A DNA stretch of 64,000 nt from Phaeosaccion multiseriatum (taxonomy: Eukaryota; Ochrophyta, other classes). Below are positions 32,789 through 44,709 of this stretch, piece after piece. The DNA lies in the NCBI GenBank assembly GCA_965112735.1, contig OZ218959.1, positions 124,001 through 188,000 on the forward strand, read 5' to 3'. A program made the position numbers and the translations under genes. Under the pieces are notes generated by a model. That model saw nothing but the letters and a program-made list of their open reading frames with translations. It was not told the origin of the DNA and did not search any database. Numbering within the stretch: position 1 is the first letter of the stretch; each line of letters starts with the position of its first letter.

Positions 32789-34014
32789 ATGTGCAGAGAC
32801 ACACACACTCCCGTTGATGTGGAGGGATGTCGGCCTCGATTGAGGAGCTCCGCTTGAGGAAGAAGACCCCTCACTGAGTACACAGGCCCTCGCATGCTCC
32901 TTCTGCTCACATCGTGACCACAACATGCACGCACGCACGCACACACGCCCACACACACGCCACTCACCGCTTCCACGAGGGGCCCGCAGATGGCGAGGTC
33001 CTCCGCCCTGGCGACCGCCGCCTCCAGCTCCTCCACCCTGTGCAGCAAGTGCTCGGGGCCGTCCTTCGCCTCCCCGTCCTCCAACCCGTCCTCCCCTTCC
33101 CCGCTCTTGCCTTCCCCGCTGTCCACCCCCTCCACTGCGCAGAGCAGGTCATTTTCTGCCGCCTTGAGGCGCCGCAGATTCACAACGTGCATCTCCTGCT
33201 GCTCCTCTCGGCTCGGGGCGGGCTTGCGTATGGCGTCTCTGAGCAGGTCTCTACACTTGTCGCCCGTCACTACGTCCAGGGGCGTATTCTTGAATGCATT
33301 CTTGACGTGTACGTCCCCCCCGTCGAGCAGCAGTATGTCTAGCACCTCTGCTCGCCCGCTGCTCGCCGCCAGGTGCGTGGGCGTGTTGCCGGTCTCGTCC
33401 ACGTCGTTGGGGGAGTAACCCTCGTGCAGCAGCATCCACACGATGCGCAAATTTCCCATGAAGGCCGCCCAGTGCAGGGGGGTGTTCATGACCCGCCTGT
33501 CCTGCATGCCGTGCGCCCCTCTTCCGGCCCTGACTTGGCCATGCGAGACTCCTCCTGCCCCTCCCCCTGCCCCTCCCCCGCCTCCCCCCGCCCCGCCGCC
33601 CGCAGCCCCTGCTGCAGCTGCGGCTGCTTCCTCCGCCGCTGCTGCCGCCGCCGCTGCTGCTGCCGCCAAGGCCACCACGGCCTGTTTGTACATGTTGGCC
33701 GCTCCAGCCTCCAGCAGGAGACCCGCCATGGATACATTGCTATGGAAAGCTGCCCAGTGCAGCGCTGTCCAGCTCGTCGACCGGTCTATGTGGTCCGGAC
33801 TGGTTTCGGCCTCCAGCAGCCTCTGGGCCGCCTTGAGGTCGTTGTCCTTGCAGGCCGAGTACAGGTCGGCCGCCAGGCGCTCGGGATTGACGGAGTCTTC
33901 GTCCTCGTCGTCGCCGTCCAGCGAGCCGTCGAAGCCACCGCCCACCCCGTCTATGTGATGATTCTCGCGGTGGTCCCCGCCGCTGCCCAGGAGGTGGGCA
34001 AGAGGGTCCTCCAT
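30057..34014 (-). CDS. Ankyrin-repeat protein with coiled-coil and Lys-rich tail
   Basis: Eight exons: 34014-32968, 32635-32585, 32129-32025, 31848-31666, 31360-31283, 30973-30833, 30649-30476, 30155-30057. They sum to 625 residues in frame. Residues about 45-270 hold ankyrin repeats: AADLYSACKDNDLKAAQRLL, TALHWAAFHSNVSMAGLLLE, TPLHWAAFMGNLRIVWMLLH, TPTHLAASSGRAEVLDILLL. A poly-Ala/poly-Gly insert of about 60 residues splits the solenoid after the second repeat. The rest is mostly charged helix (VARVKEAAPIVTQTKYTRLV, LVSESASLLKRLKSEVEISR), one Trp-containing acidic segment (PKDWWKEEDTGAIDEGYEGF) and a basic end (KKLKKKGKGKGKKDGG). I do not recognise the family. Divergent pairing with the GCP6-like gene hints at a cytoskeletal role, which is only inference. 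Confidence 0.75.
32729..32788. repeat. (CTA)n microsatellite in intron
   Basis: About 20 CTA units in intron 1 of the ankyrin/coiled-coil gene. Confidence 0.95.
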
Positions 34015-34344
34015 TAGCGTCTATCTTCTGTGTAGCCTTTATCGGATTTCTAATTGACAGTTACGCCCCAACAAGTCGAGGTTCTCGACACCAAAAATCG
34101 ACCCCTTTGAATTGAGCGGGATTTAGGGATTTTGTTGATTTTGGAAGAGTGAAGCCACCCTCCTTTCTCCTTCCTCCCCATTGCCTTGTCAGTGCCTCCT
34201 TAGTCTCGGGGAGCAGCGGAAGGAGTGGGTGCGGCACCCAAGAGCGCGGAGACTGCTGAGACTGAGAGGCAAAAAGAGGGAGGGAAGACCACACTATCGA
34301 ACCTAAAGGGATCAGAGGAAAGCTGGGAATGGGCATGGGGGAGA
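34015..34344. promoter_or_regulatory. Shared 5' region of the divergent ankyrin/coiled-coil and GCP6-like genes
   Basis: 330 bases lie between the two start codons. Head-to-head arrangement makes a bidirectional promoter likely. No named element was recognised. Confidence 0.4.
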
Positions 34345-34655
34345 ATGGTGGAGATGATTTCGAATCATACGGAAGCTGCGCGTCGGCAGTGGGGTCTGGT
34401 ACGGCGCAGAGACGAGGATAAAGACAAGGACGAAGCCCTCGTCCCAGCTCCCCCGAGTGGACATCTCGTCGTGAGCTCGCGTATTGCTCCACCCGCTTTC
34501 AATGTCGCCTCGAGCGCTGCTGCGGATGCCTCTGCGCGAAGCTATGGCCCTGCAGAGCGCTGGTGGAGCTCAGGAGCCGGAGCTGAAGCCAGCCTGGACG
34601 AGCTGTTGCGCGAGCTGATCCGTCACAGCTTGGGGGAAGTGGGATCAGCACGCGT

Positions 34656-34694
<39 letters not shown>

Positions 34695-37600
34695 AAGCGG
34701 TGGTGGCAGGATCAAGCGACGCTCTCGAATCTTGAACCGCTGCTATAGTATCCTCCTCTTTGGAGCTCCGGACGAGCGAGAGCTCGCCGAGAACGTCAAC
34801 TCAGAGGCCGCTAGCCGGGACTGGGAAGATGACGACGAGGAGAGCGACAGGAAGGTCGAGGACACGCCTACTCGTACCATGCTGTCGGCGGCTGTAATGG
34901 ACCTTTGTGCAGCTCGGCTCTTCGACCCCGCCAACGTGCTGGAGCTGCTCTCCTCTCGGCTGCTCTCAGGCCGTCCTCGTGAGCAGATTCAAGCCCACTG
35001 CCCTGACGGACTCCCTGTGCTGGAGGTGGACCCAGGAGTGGCGCTGGCGGTGCTCCGCTGCCTTCTGCTGCTCTCGCACACCTCTCACGAGGCTTTGCCG
35101 TCGGACAATGGGCTGCTTCTGGGCCCGAGGGGGCACGACACTCTCCACAGACTCTACAGGGTACAGAACCAGCAGCAGCAGCAGTTGGTACTTCAGACGA
35201 GCACTCAAGGCCAGGGAGGAGGCGCTGCTGCCTTGGCTCTACGCAGTGAAACGGCTCCGTGCCCACCCCTGCCTTACTTCTTCCAGGCAGACGTGGAGCT
35301 CGGTGGTAGTGCGGCGTCGGCCAGCAGCAGCAGTAGCGGCAGGGGCCAGGGGAAGCCACCGCCACGCCAGGCCGCTCTATCACCAACTGCTGCACCGAGA
35401 GGAGAAGCGGGAGAGGGGAGGGGTGTGCACGAGGAGGAAGGGGGTGTTGGGGCACCGACAGGAGCTGTATCACCAACTGCTCCACCGACAGGAGAAGAAG
35501 CTCGGGCGGTGGGACTGCCCGGCCATTGCGGCGTGCACGGGAGCGTGTTTGCGGGAGCGCGGCACTCCCTGCATAGCGACAGTTTCATGCGCAATCTCAC
35601 GGGGGGGGGCATTGCGCCGCTCCTGACCACCTTCGGGCAAAGCACCTTTGCGCCCGAGGAGGGGCGAGGTGGACGAGCAGGGGCGGGGCTCTCGCAGCGG
35701 TGCTCTGCAGACCTCCACTCACTCGGCCTTGAGCTTGGAAAGATGGCCCTTCCTCCCGCCCTCGACCCCTTCTCCAGCGTTACTGGCGCAGCGGTGGGGG
35801 GTGAGGGGCGCACAAGGGACAACACCAGCAACAGCAGCAGCACAGTGGGCCTGTTCGGGGCTCTCCTGAACGGGCCCGTGCAGGCTTCGCTGCCGGCGTG
35901 TAGAGAGCTCACTCTGAGGCTGAGGATGCCCGCGCTAGAGCCCCCCGGGGGGCGGGAGGAGGGCTCCGACGGCAGCAGCGGGGAGGAGGAGAAGGAGAAG
36001 GAGGAGAAGGAGGAGGAAGAGGAAGAGGAAGAGGGAGGACGCAGCCTCGTGAGCGCAGCGTTGGCGAAAGACGGCCGAAGACGAAGACAAGATCAACATG
36101 GGATGGGCAGTGGTGGCAATCGTAGCAGCGAGTGGGCGGCCCACCCCGCCATGGCCAGGGACGGTTACGGCAACGGTTACGGCAACGGTTACGGCAACGG
36201 TTACGGCAACGGGTACGCCAAAGGGCGGGCTGAAGAACCAACTGGGGCAGTCACGCTGGCGGCCATCGGCTGGGAGAGGGCGGAGGAGGAGGCGCGTGCG
36301 AACAACCTCCGTCTGCTCGAGGCCTCTGTCACTGACCACTCAGAACAGCAGCACGAACAGCAGCAGTCAGAACAGCAGCAGACACGGATACGCGGGCGCG
36401 TGCACAGGCTTCGTGTACGGTACGACCGACAGCCCCTGCACCCCTTTCCGAGGGTCACTCAGGAAGGTGCAGAGGCGTTTGACGCGTGCAAAGAGAGAGG
36501 CGCAGAGGCGGTGCTGCTGAGCGCTCCGGAGGCGGCGAGCGTGTGTCTCTCTGCGCTCCAAGGGGTGCCTTCGAAGGTGTTCCGTTACTGCCGCTCAGAT
36601 GCATGCATCAAAGTGCGACGCAGGAGGGGTCGAGGAGGGAGGCATGCCGGTGAGCGGCGAGAGGAGGAGGAGGGGAGCGAGGAGGAGGAGGAGGAGGAGG
36701 AGGAGGAGGAGGAGGAGGAGGGCTCGCCTAGAGACAGGGACATGATCCACTTTGAGGTCAAGGGCCTCTCTCGGCTTGCGCTGGGCTCTCTCCTTAACGA
36801 CTTCGCCATGACGGGCACGTGGTGGAGGAGGCTCGAGGGGCTGGCAGACGCCTTCTCACAGGGGGGCGGTGTCAGGACTGGCCCCGGGGGGGTGGGGAGA
36901 GAGACCCCCGGGGGGCTTGGCATGGGCAAGGGCATGAGCAAGGGCAAAGGTAAGGTGCTGCAGGCCTTCGCTGTGGCGCTTCGCCACAAGCTCTCTCTGC
37001 TGCAGGCGGGCATGCTCGCGCTGGCCGTACGCACGGGAGGTGAGACGCGCAGTGGGGGGAGGTGGGGAGTGGGGACTGGCGTGAGGTGGGGGGGTGGGGA
37101 GTGGGAAGCGAGATGGGTAGGGAGGACGGGTGGGAAGGCGAAGGCAAGCAGTCTAAAGACGCGACTGACGCAACGACAGCTTTTCCACAGCACCTCGTAT
37201 GCGGACCAATCCATCGCTTACCCGATACCCAATACCCGATACCCAATGCCCGATACACCCATCTTTTGCTCTCTTTTGCTCTCTGTCCGGCAGACGGCGA
37301 GGGTCTCCGACCCTGCATGGACGAGGAGCCAGGCACTCAAACTCAAACTCACAGTCACAACACGCTCCTGGAGCTGTGGAGCCGGTGTCGACCCTTTCAC
37401 GAGATGGTGCGCGCACTGGCGGAGGTGTGCGGGGTGTTACAGCTCGACCTCCGGCCCTTGGGGGGGCTGAGCGGAGTGGCAAGGCTCTTCCCGAGGGGGG
37501 GCGCGCTGCTGTCCCACCTCTACATGCAGGCCACGGAGGCCGACATGGCAGGTTAGAGGCCTATGGGGGAGGGGGAGGGGAGGGGAGGGGAGGGGAGGGG

Positions 37601-38885
37601 AGAAAGGAGACAACGCAGTCGCCCCCCTTCTGTCACAATATACAAACACTGTGTTCAGTTTTCAGTTTTCAGTTAAATGGAGTCGATATCAATATCGATG
37701 TCGATACAAACACCGCTGCTCTATAACCCATCCGCACGCACGCACCGACCCCTCACAGGCGACTCCTCCTCGTTTGGAACGCGTCGACGAGCGGCGCTGT
37801 TGTCGCTGTTCCAAGCCGCGGCTCTGCCCTACCTCGGCCTGCTCAGCCGCTGGATGTGGGGTGGAGACCTAGAGAGGGACGTGGAAGGGGCTGAGGATGA
37901 GGATGAGGATGGCAGTGGACGGACGGCGGAGTTCTTCGTCTTTTGCAAGAGCGCATGGGAGGGGGGCAGGGAGGGGGGCAGGGAGGGGGGCACCCGGCGG
38001 AGCTCGTGGATGCAGAACGGCGGAAAGGACTTCATGGAAGGCGCCTTCGAGGGGGCTGCGGTGGTGGCTGAAGGGACGCACACGCACCCACACCAGCCTC
38101 AGACTCAACATCAGCATCATCAGCAGGTGCCGGCCTTCCTCGAACCGCATGTGGTGCGAGCCGTGGTGGAGGCGGGCAAGCTCCTACGCCTCCTGCAGCA
38201 AAGCAGTCAGGCCTTCTACGCCGCGGCCAGCGTGCTGCCGCCTCCCCCCCTGGGCTTCGCTGTGTCTGCTCGGGCCATGGACAGGCAGCTCAGACACTTC
38301 GCAAGCCTCAGGGAGCTTCAGGTGAGGGGATGGCAGAGGATGGCAGTGGATTGGTAGTAGATGGCAGTGGATGGCAGTGGATGGGGATGGAGGTTGGGGC
38401 GGTGTAGCCAATCATTGCATTGGCTATACGAGTAGGGTCTATTAAGCTAAAACTGAAAACTGAAGGGAGAGGGCAGGGGCACGTGGGCCCCCCGGACAGT
38501 CCGTCCGTCCTTCAACATGAAGGAATGAGCCTCTGATGAGGACGTGCCCACCCACTTGCTTACTTACGTGCTTACTTAATTGCTTACTTACGTGCTTACT
38601 TACTTGCCGGCCTGTCTGCTTGCCCCCCTCGCCTGTGCTCTGCAGCACGCCAAGGGCCTTGAGCTGATGGCCGGGCTCGAGGAGCGGCGTTTGCAGAGGG
38701 AGGAGGAGGAGGAGGCCAGGGGACGCGCACGCACACACAACATGGTGCGGTCCCAGAGAGAGCGTGCAGAGGCGCAGCGCAGGAAAGAGGTGCTGCAGAG
38801 GAGGGTGCTGGCAGGCAGGGAGGCATGGAGGAAAACCATGGATATCGACCTTGCGGATGCCGCAGGTGAGTGAGTCAGAGAGAGA

Positions 38886-38916
<31 letters not shown>

Positions 38917-40502
38917 TGTGAGAGAGAGAGAGAGTCTGCTTGGCAGAGGACCAGAGGGGTATATGGGCGGTGATGTCGTGGTTGGGCTTCTTCCTTTCGT
39001 TCCCGGGCATATGGGCAGGGAGAGAGGGGGCCTGGCCATGGCGGGCACCACAGCACTCTCTGTGCCATGCAGTGCCATCCCCAGTCATGGCGGGCACCAC
39101 AAGGGAGCGCTAGTGGGAAGGAAGGTCAGGAGTGTGGAGGACGGGATGAGCACGATGCGTCTGCTCTCTCTCTCTCTCTCTCTCTCTCTCTCGACTCACT
39201 CTGCACTCGGCCTTGACGTGCTCAACCCTTACCCTGTCTGTACCCCCTCACGCCTTCCTTACTTGGGCCGCCTTGCTTGGACGGAGCAGCCGCACAGGAG
39301 AGGGAAGCCGAAACCGCCGAAACCGCCACCAAGGGCTTGGAGCCGCGGCGCGCACCTCTCCTCCCGGGCGGGGCTGGGCAGTTTCGGGGAGACGAGCTGC
39401 TGCAGAAGGAGACGCTGGCCGAGGCGGAGCAATTTCTGCGGAACAAGTACGCCGCCCTGGGGAATGAGGCAGACCGACGCGCTGATCTCATGCGCTGGAG
39501 GCTCAGCAGACGCACGGGACTGGCAGACGCGCGGGCAAGGCTCGCGGCCCTTAGGCAGGAGGACGAGGCAGGCCACATGCAGCAGTTGGTGGTGCAGCAG
39601 CAGCAGCAGCAGCAGCGGCGGCAGCGGCGGGAGGAGGAGGGGGAACTGGTGCGGCTGAGGTCGGGGCCGACGGAGGCCGAGGGAGTGGGTGCCGGGGGGG
39701 CGCGCGGAGTGGACAGGAGAGCTCAAGCCTTGGGGGGGCACAGCCAAGATAGCCTGTCTCACCCTCCCCACCCCGATTTACCGCCGCCGGCGCCCCCACT
39801 TGTCGCAGTGCAGGTGGTGCAGCCCGTGCAGGCAGTGAGGTCGTCTGTGTCAAGCGGTGGTGCCGACGTGGGGGCGGCAGGCAGGGGAGAGGCGGCGTCC
39901 GAGGCGGCGGAGGAGAATCTTATTGAGGAAATTGCCGAGGAGGATGAGGAGGAGGAGGACGACGACTTTCAGCAGCAGCAGCAGCAGCAGCAGCAGCGGC
40001 GGCGGCGGCTTATCGAAGGAGGGGGTCATGGGCACGTGCAAGGGAGAGAAGGAAATCAAGTGCAAGAGAGAGAAGGGGGTCACACGGAGACTGAGTCCCC
40101 AGTGACTCCTCGAGGGACCCCTGTCACTGTCGCTACTGTCGGCCGTGGCGGGCTTCCAGGGGGGATACCAACAGAGACAGAGACAGAGCTAAAGATGGAG
40201 ACAGGGCAGCCAGGTGCATGCGACACTGGTGAAGGCAAAGCGGCCGATGGGGAGGGGGTGAGAGCTCACTTGTACTTGCCTTCAGCCGATGGCCTCAAGG
40301 ACCCCCACGCCTTCCGACGGGTGACGCAGGACCCCGGAGGGACGAGCACGATAAACCTCACCCATCGCTCCTTTCGAGGGAAGGTGGGGGGAGAGGCGCC
40401 ACTGCAGCTGCCACCACCAGCACCACCACCAGCACCAGCACCAGCACCAGCACCAGCACCAGCAGTTCGTCATACAGTAGCAGCAGTTAGTGATACAGGA
40501 GT

Positions 40503-40540
<38 letters not shown>

Positions 40541-43350
40541 CAGGCAAAGCACCACCACCTCCGCCAGTCGCTGCTGCCATCGGGCCGGACGGGGCTCACG
40601 GGGGCGGCAGAGAGCGGCCGACCGGGCCGCATGGGGGCGGCGAGGAGGGGTGGAGGGGTGACGGACACTCTGCTACCACTCTGGACACGCTGCTGCGCTT
40701 GGCAGTGCGGGCCAGTGAGTGGTCCGACGGTGGCGAGGAGGAGGAGCGGCAGCAACATGACGGGATGGTGTATGGGGCGAGCAGGGGGAGGGCGCATGCT
40801 CTTCTTGGTGGAGATGAGGCGACAGGACACACGCGGCAGCAGCAGCAGAACGGGCGGCGAGGCAGGAGGGAGGGCGAACCCCGCTCATCGGCTGTGCCCT
40901 CCCTGCGGCTGCCGCTGCCGATGGTGGTGCAGCGCTGCCTGGAGACGCCCCTCTTGGAGCAGTGCGAGCTCATCGACAAAGTGGTGCGTGCGGCCTGTCC
41001 AGTGCCTGTCCAACAGGAGGGGGAGGGGAACGAGCAGCTGTTGAGCAGCTGTTGAGCAGCTGTTGGGTAGCTGTTGGTCGCTGTCTGTCGCTTGGCACGA
41101 GTGTTGTCTCCCTATCGCTATACGCTCCGAGGCATACAGCGCTTGGCTTCCTTCGCTTCCTTTGCTTCCTTCGCTTCCGACTTGTCTTCCGAATTCCATA
41201 CTCTCGCGCTCTCACGCCTCTCTCGTCACTGTCTTGGGCTCTCTGGTCTGTCTCTCGTCATTGTCTTGGGCTCTCTGGTCTGTCTCTCGTCATTGTCTTG
41301 GGCTCTCTGGTCTGTCTCTCGTCATTGTCTTGGGCTCTCTGGTCTGTCTCTCGTCATTGTCTTGGGCTCTCTGGTGTGTGTCTGTCCATTGGGCTCTCAC
41401 GCCTGTCTCTCTACAGAGTGCGCCCCGACCCCAGCCCGATCCCTCACGCACACTCCCCTGCCTGCAGGGCCCCTCCGTTCCTCTCTTTGCCCCCCTCTTC
41501 GCCCCCCTCCTTGTCCCTCCGTTGACCTATGCAATGAACGCCCTGTGCCCATATGCCCTGTGCCCATATGCCCTATGCCCTGCCCTTGACCCATGCAATG
41601 CACCAGGCCGTGCTGTATCTGGTGGAGGAGGGACGTGTGGGCGAGCACGTGTGCGCCATGCGAAGCTTCTTCCTCGGTCTACACCCGGCCTTCATGTTCG
41701 AGCTCACCGGCACCTTGCTCAAGGGCTGCATGCCCCAAGGGGGGGCGCTCCAGGGGGGCGGGGGGGTCCCGGGGGGGGCGGACTGGAGGTGAGGAGTGAG
41801 GAGCCCAGGGCAGGGGGGCTGAGGGGCGTCGGTCGCTCGTCTCTTGGTAGGGGGATGGACGCGAGACGGTTCGGCTGCTCACAGAAGATTGAACTTGTTT
41901 CTCCCCGATTGGGTGCCTTTCGCGTGAGTGTCAGTGAATTACCAAACGCCCCCCCGCCTCTTCTTTGCTTGTGTTTGCTTGTCTCTGCTTGTCTTTGCTT
42001 GGTCTTTGCTTCGGTCTTTGCTTCGGCCCTTGCTTGGTCTTTGCTTCGGTCTTTGCTTGGTCTTCGCTTCGGTCTTTGCTTTGGTCTTTGCTTCGGTCTT
42101 TGCTTCGGTCTTTGCTTGGTCTTCGCTTCGGTCTTTGCTTCGGTCTTTGCTTGCGCCTCAGGCGAGACGATGTGCTGCAGGCGGGGTTCTCCTCCGTGGC
42201 GCACATCACCGGCCTCGAGGACGTGCCTTTCTTCACCAACTTCTCGCTGAGGGCACGGCCGGGCAAGCAAAAGGTGCAAGTGGAAGGAGAAGGGGGGGGC
42301 GGAGAGTACGGAGCGGGGGGCCTGCACAGCAGAGGGGGCCTGCACAGCAGAGGCAGCAGCAGTGGAGCGATGTCTCTTACCATGGCCCCGCTTGCCCCGG
42401 TGGAGCAGCTAGACGCGTACTCGCCTAACGCGCTCGCCTTTGTGGAGGCTCACTACCGCATGCCGTGGCCGCTGGGCGTGGTGGTGGAGGAGGAGGCGCA
42501 GGCCATGTACAGAGCCGTGCACTTGTTGCTCTTGAGGCACAACTTGCTGCTGCACCACCTCAGGGGGCTGCGGCAGGCCCTCAAGACCATCGCCGGAGGC
42601 AGGCATATGGGCAGGAGGCACATGGGCGGGCGGGGTATGCACATGTTGCAGCTGTTCCGACACGAATTACAACACGTGTGCGACTCGCTCATGGGGCACT
42701 TTGCCGCCCAGCTTGACGTGGGATGGGAGGGAGTCAGGGAGGTGATGCGCTCGAGCCTTGGGCCTGGGCACAGGGGAGGAGGAGCGAGGGAGGAGGAGGA
42801 GGCGGAGGAAAGCGAGCAAGGCGAGCAAGGAGAGCAGGCCGGCGAGGAGGACGCAGAGGCCGAGGAAGAGCAGCGGCAAGGGGGGGGGCGATCTGTATCC
42901 TCTCTGCGTGCGATGCACATGGCCTACGTGCGTGCGCTCCACTTCAACTGCTTCCTCAGCGCCGATCCCGTGAGCGTGGCCCTGCAAGCCGACATTGCGC
43001 ACTTCGCCGCCGTCGTGTGCGACGTTGCCCGCCTTTCCGCGGCTCATGCTCAGGCTCATGCTCAGAAAGGTCGAGCGGGAGCTTCGGATGCTCACTTTGA
43101 CTTGCACTTTGACTTGCAAGCTTCAGATGGAGGTGGAGATGGAGAGGGAGGGAGAGAGGGACATGGCGGCCCTGACTGCCCCGACGGCGCTACCTTTTCC
43201 TTTGCTCTGTACGAGGGGCCGCAGAGGCGCTTCCGAGCCGCCGTGGAGGGGCTCTGCTTGGTGCTCGGCAGGGCCGCGGAGGAAGACGCACGTTACAAAC
43301 CCGCCCAGGCTCTGCTCACCACGCTCGACTATGGCAGGGCCTACTCGTGA
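34345..43350 (+). CDS. GCP6: Gamma-tubulin complex component, GCP6-like
   Basis: Seven exons: 34345-37039, 37294-37551, 37759-38321, 38646-38865, 39290-40983, 41607-41788, 42162-43350, giving about 2266 residues in one frame. A grip1-type region is spread over the end of exon 1 and exons 2-3 (LSRLALGSLLNDFAMTGTWW, LLELWSRCRPFHEMVRALAE, ALLSHLYMQATEAD, LLSLFQAAALPYLGLLSRWM, PAFLEPHVVRAVVEAGKLLR). The grip2-type region is in exons 5-7 (PLLEQCELIDKV, AVLYLVEEGRVGEHVCAMRS, FFLGLHPAFMFELTGTLLKG, VFEAHYRMPWPLGVVV-like block, MHMAYVRALHFNCFL). A long Glu/Gln/Ala-rich insert separates the two, the hallmark of GCP6 among GCPs; GCP5 is the main alternative. GCPs form the gamma-tubulin ring complex. The start is the first ATG of the frame, so the N-terminus is uncertain. 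Confidence 0.75.
41226..41393. repeat. 31-bp repeat GTCATTGTCTTGGGCTCTCT in GCP6-like intron 5
   Basis: About five copies of TCTCGTCATTGTCTTGGGCT followed by CTCTGGTCTGT in the intron. Confidence 0.95.
41985..42153. repeat. CTTTGCTTCGGT minisatellite at the end of GCP6-like intron 6
   Basis: About 14 copies of GTCTTTGCTTCG/GTCTTTGCTTG lead straight into the 3' splice site TTGCGCCTCAG at 42151-42161, serving as its pyrimidine tract. Confidence 0.93.
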
Positions 43351-44709
43351 AGCCGTTGGTGATTCAGCAGTTGTTGATACAGCCATGGGTGCTTCAGCAG
43401 TTGGTGATAAGTGCATGATGTGACCGAGGCTGGTGCAGCGCAATGGGGCCATTATGATACCTGTGAAGAGCGGCACTTATACTGCTTACGTACCATGTAT
43501 GTTGTATTATGTAACAACGTCACGCTTCACTGGAAGCAAGGCCTTGGCTCAAGCAATAGACGAAGCTCTCGCATGCTTGCTCTGCCGTTTTACCATCACT
43601 ACCCGCCCAACCACGCTCTTTGTGCGTGAATAAATTCTGATTCTAATTCAGGGCAACGCTGCCACTCCGGCCGCAGCCAGGCAGAAGGCAAGGCGGCGAA
43701 TGTACCACGGAATGTAGTGGCGGAATGAACCATGTTATGTAGTGCAACACTTGTTGTAGCGGTACCGTTTCAGTGCCACACTCAAGGGCGCCAGAACATT
43801 GCAGCATGTGTGGGTCCGCGGCGAAACCCGACACCCAAGCACCCCTTCGACAGTCGTTGACCGATCACAGGCAGCAGCGGGGGCGGGGGGTGCACACCCA
43901 GACCAGAGGCCCATGTGGTCAGAGTGTGACGTCACAGCCCCACCAGAGGTGAGCGCTGCGGTGCCTTAGCTCGCTACTGTGCCTGGGGAATGAAAGCATC
44001 ACAGCGGTTTCATTGTGCCGATCTCTCGGGCCACAGATGATGGCTGTCGCATAACATCAAAGCCTGTGTATGCGTGTGTGTGCATGTATGTGTGCGTGTG
44101 TGTGTGTGCGTCTGTGTATGTATGTGTGCGTGTGTGTGTGTGTGTGCGTGCGTGTTGGGTGCACAAAAGCTTACTACCAGCGTGAGGGTACACGTAATGC
44201 TGGAATAAGCCCTACGTAATGCTCGAATAAGCCCTACGTAATGCTCGAAGAAGCCCTTCGTGGTGCTGGAATAAGCCCTTCCCCTTCTCCCTCAGACCGG
44301 TCGGTCCCTCCTCCTCAGACGGGTGCCCCTTGAGGGTGCTGCTTCAAGGTGCCGCTTCAGGATCGTTCCAGAGCCCACCGTAAGTTCAAAAGGAGCGCCG
44401 CACATCGCCGGTGCTCTGCTGCTGCTGCAGCGAATGGACCAGCTGCGTTCTGCCCCCCCCCCCCCCCCTCCTCCTCCACTGACTCTGCTGCTGTACTGCT
44501 GTGCTGCTACTCCTGCTGCTGCTACTCCTGCTGTGATTGTTGCTTTCGCTGCTAGGCTGCTACTGTGCGGCTGTTGCTGCTGCGGATTTTGATTTCGCTG
44601 CGCTTCACAGCGACGCGGATGGAACGGAGCCTTGGCGCAGTCCCTCTGCTGCTCTTTTTTACGCTGTGGTGTACTGCTCTACTGCTGTATCACCAACTGC
44701 TGAACCACG
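43351..44709. other. Intergenic region between convergent genes
   Basis: Starts with three clustered copies of dispersed motif A (43354-43407). An AATAAA polyadenylation-like hexamer lies near 43629, about 280 bases after the GCP6-like stop. It also holds a TG microsatellite (44070-44155) and four to five 22-base units GTAATGCTCGAATAAGCCCT (44195-44280). No gene supported. Confidence 0.55.
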
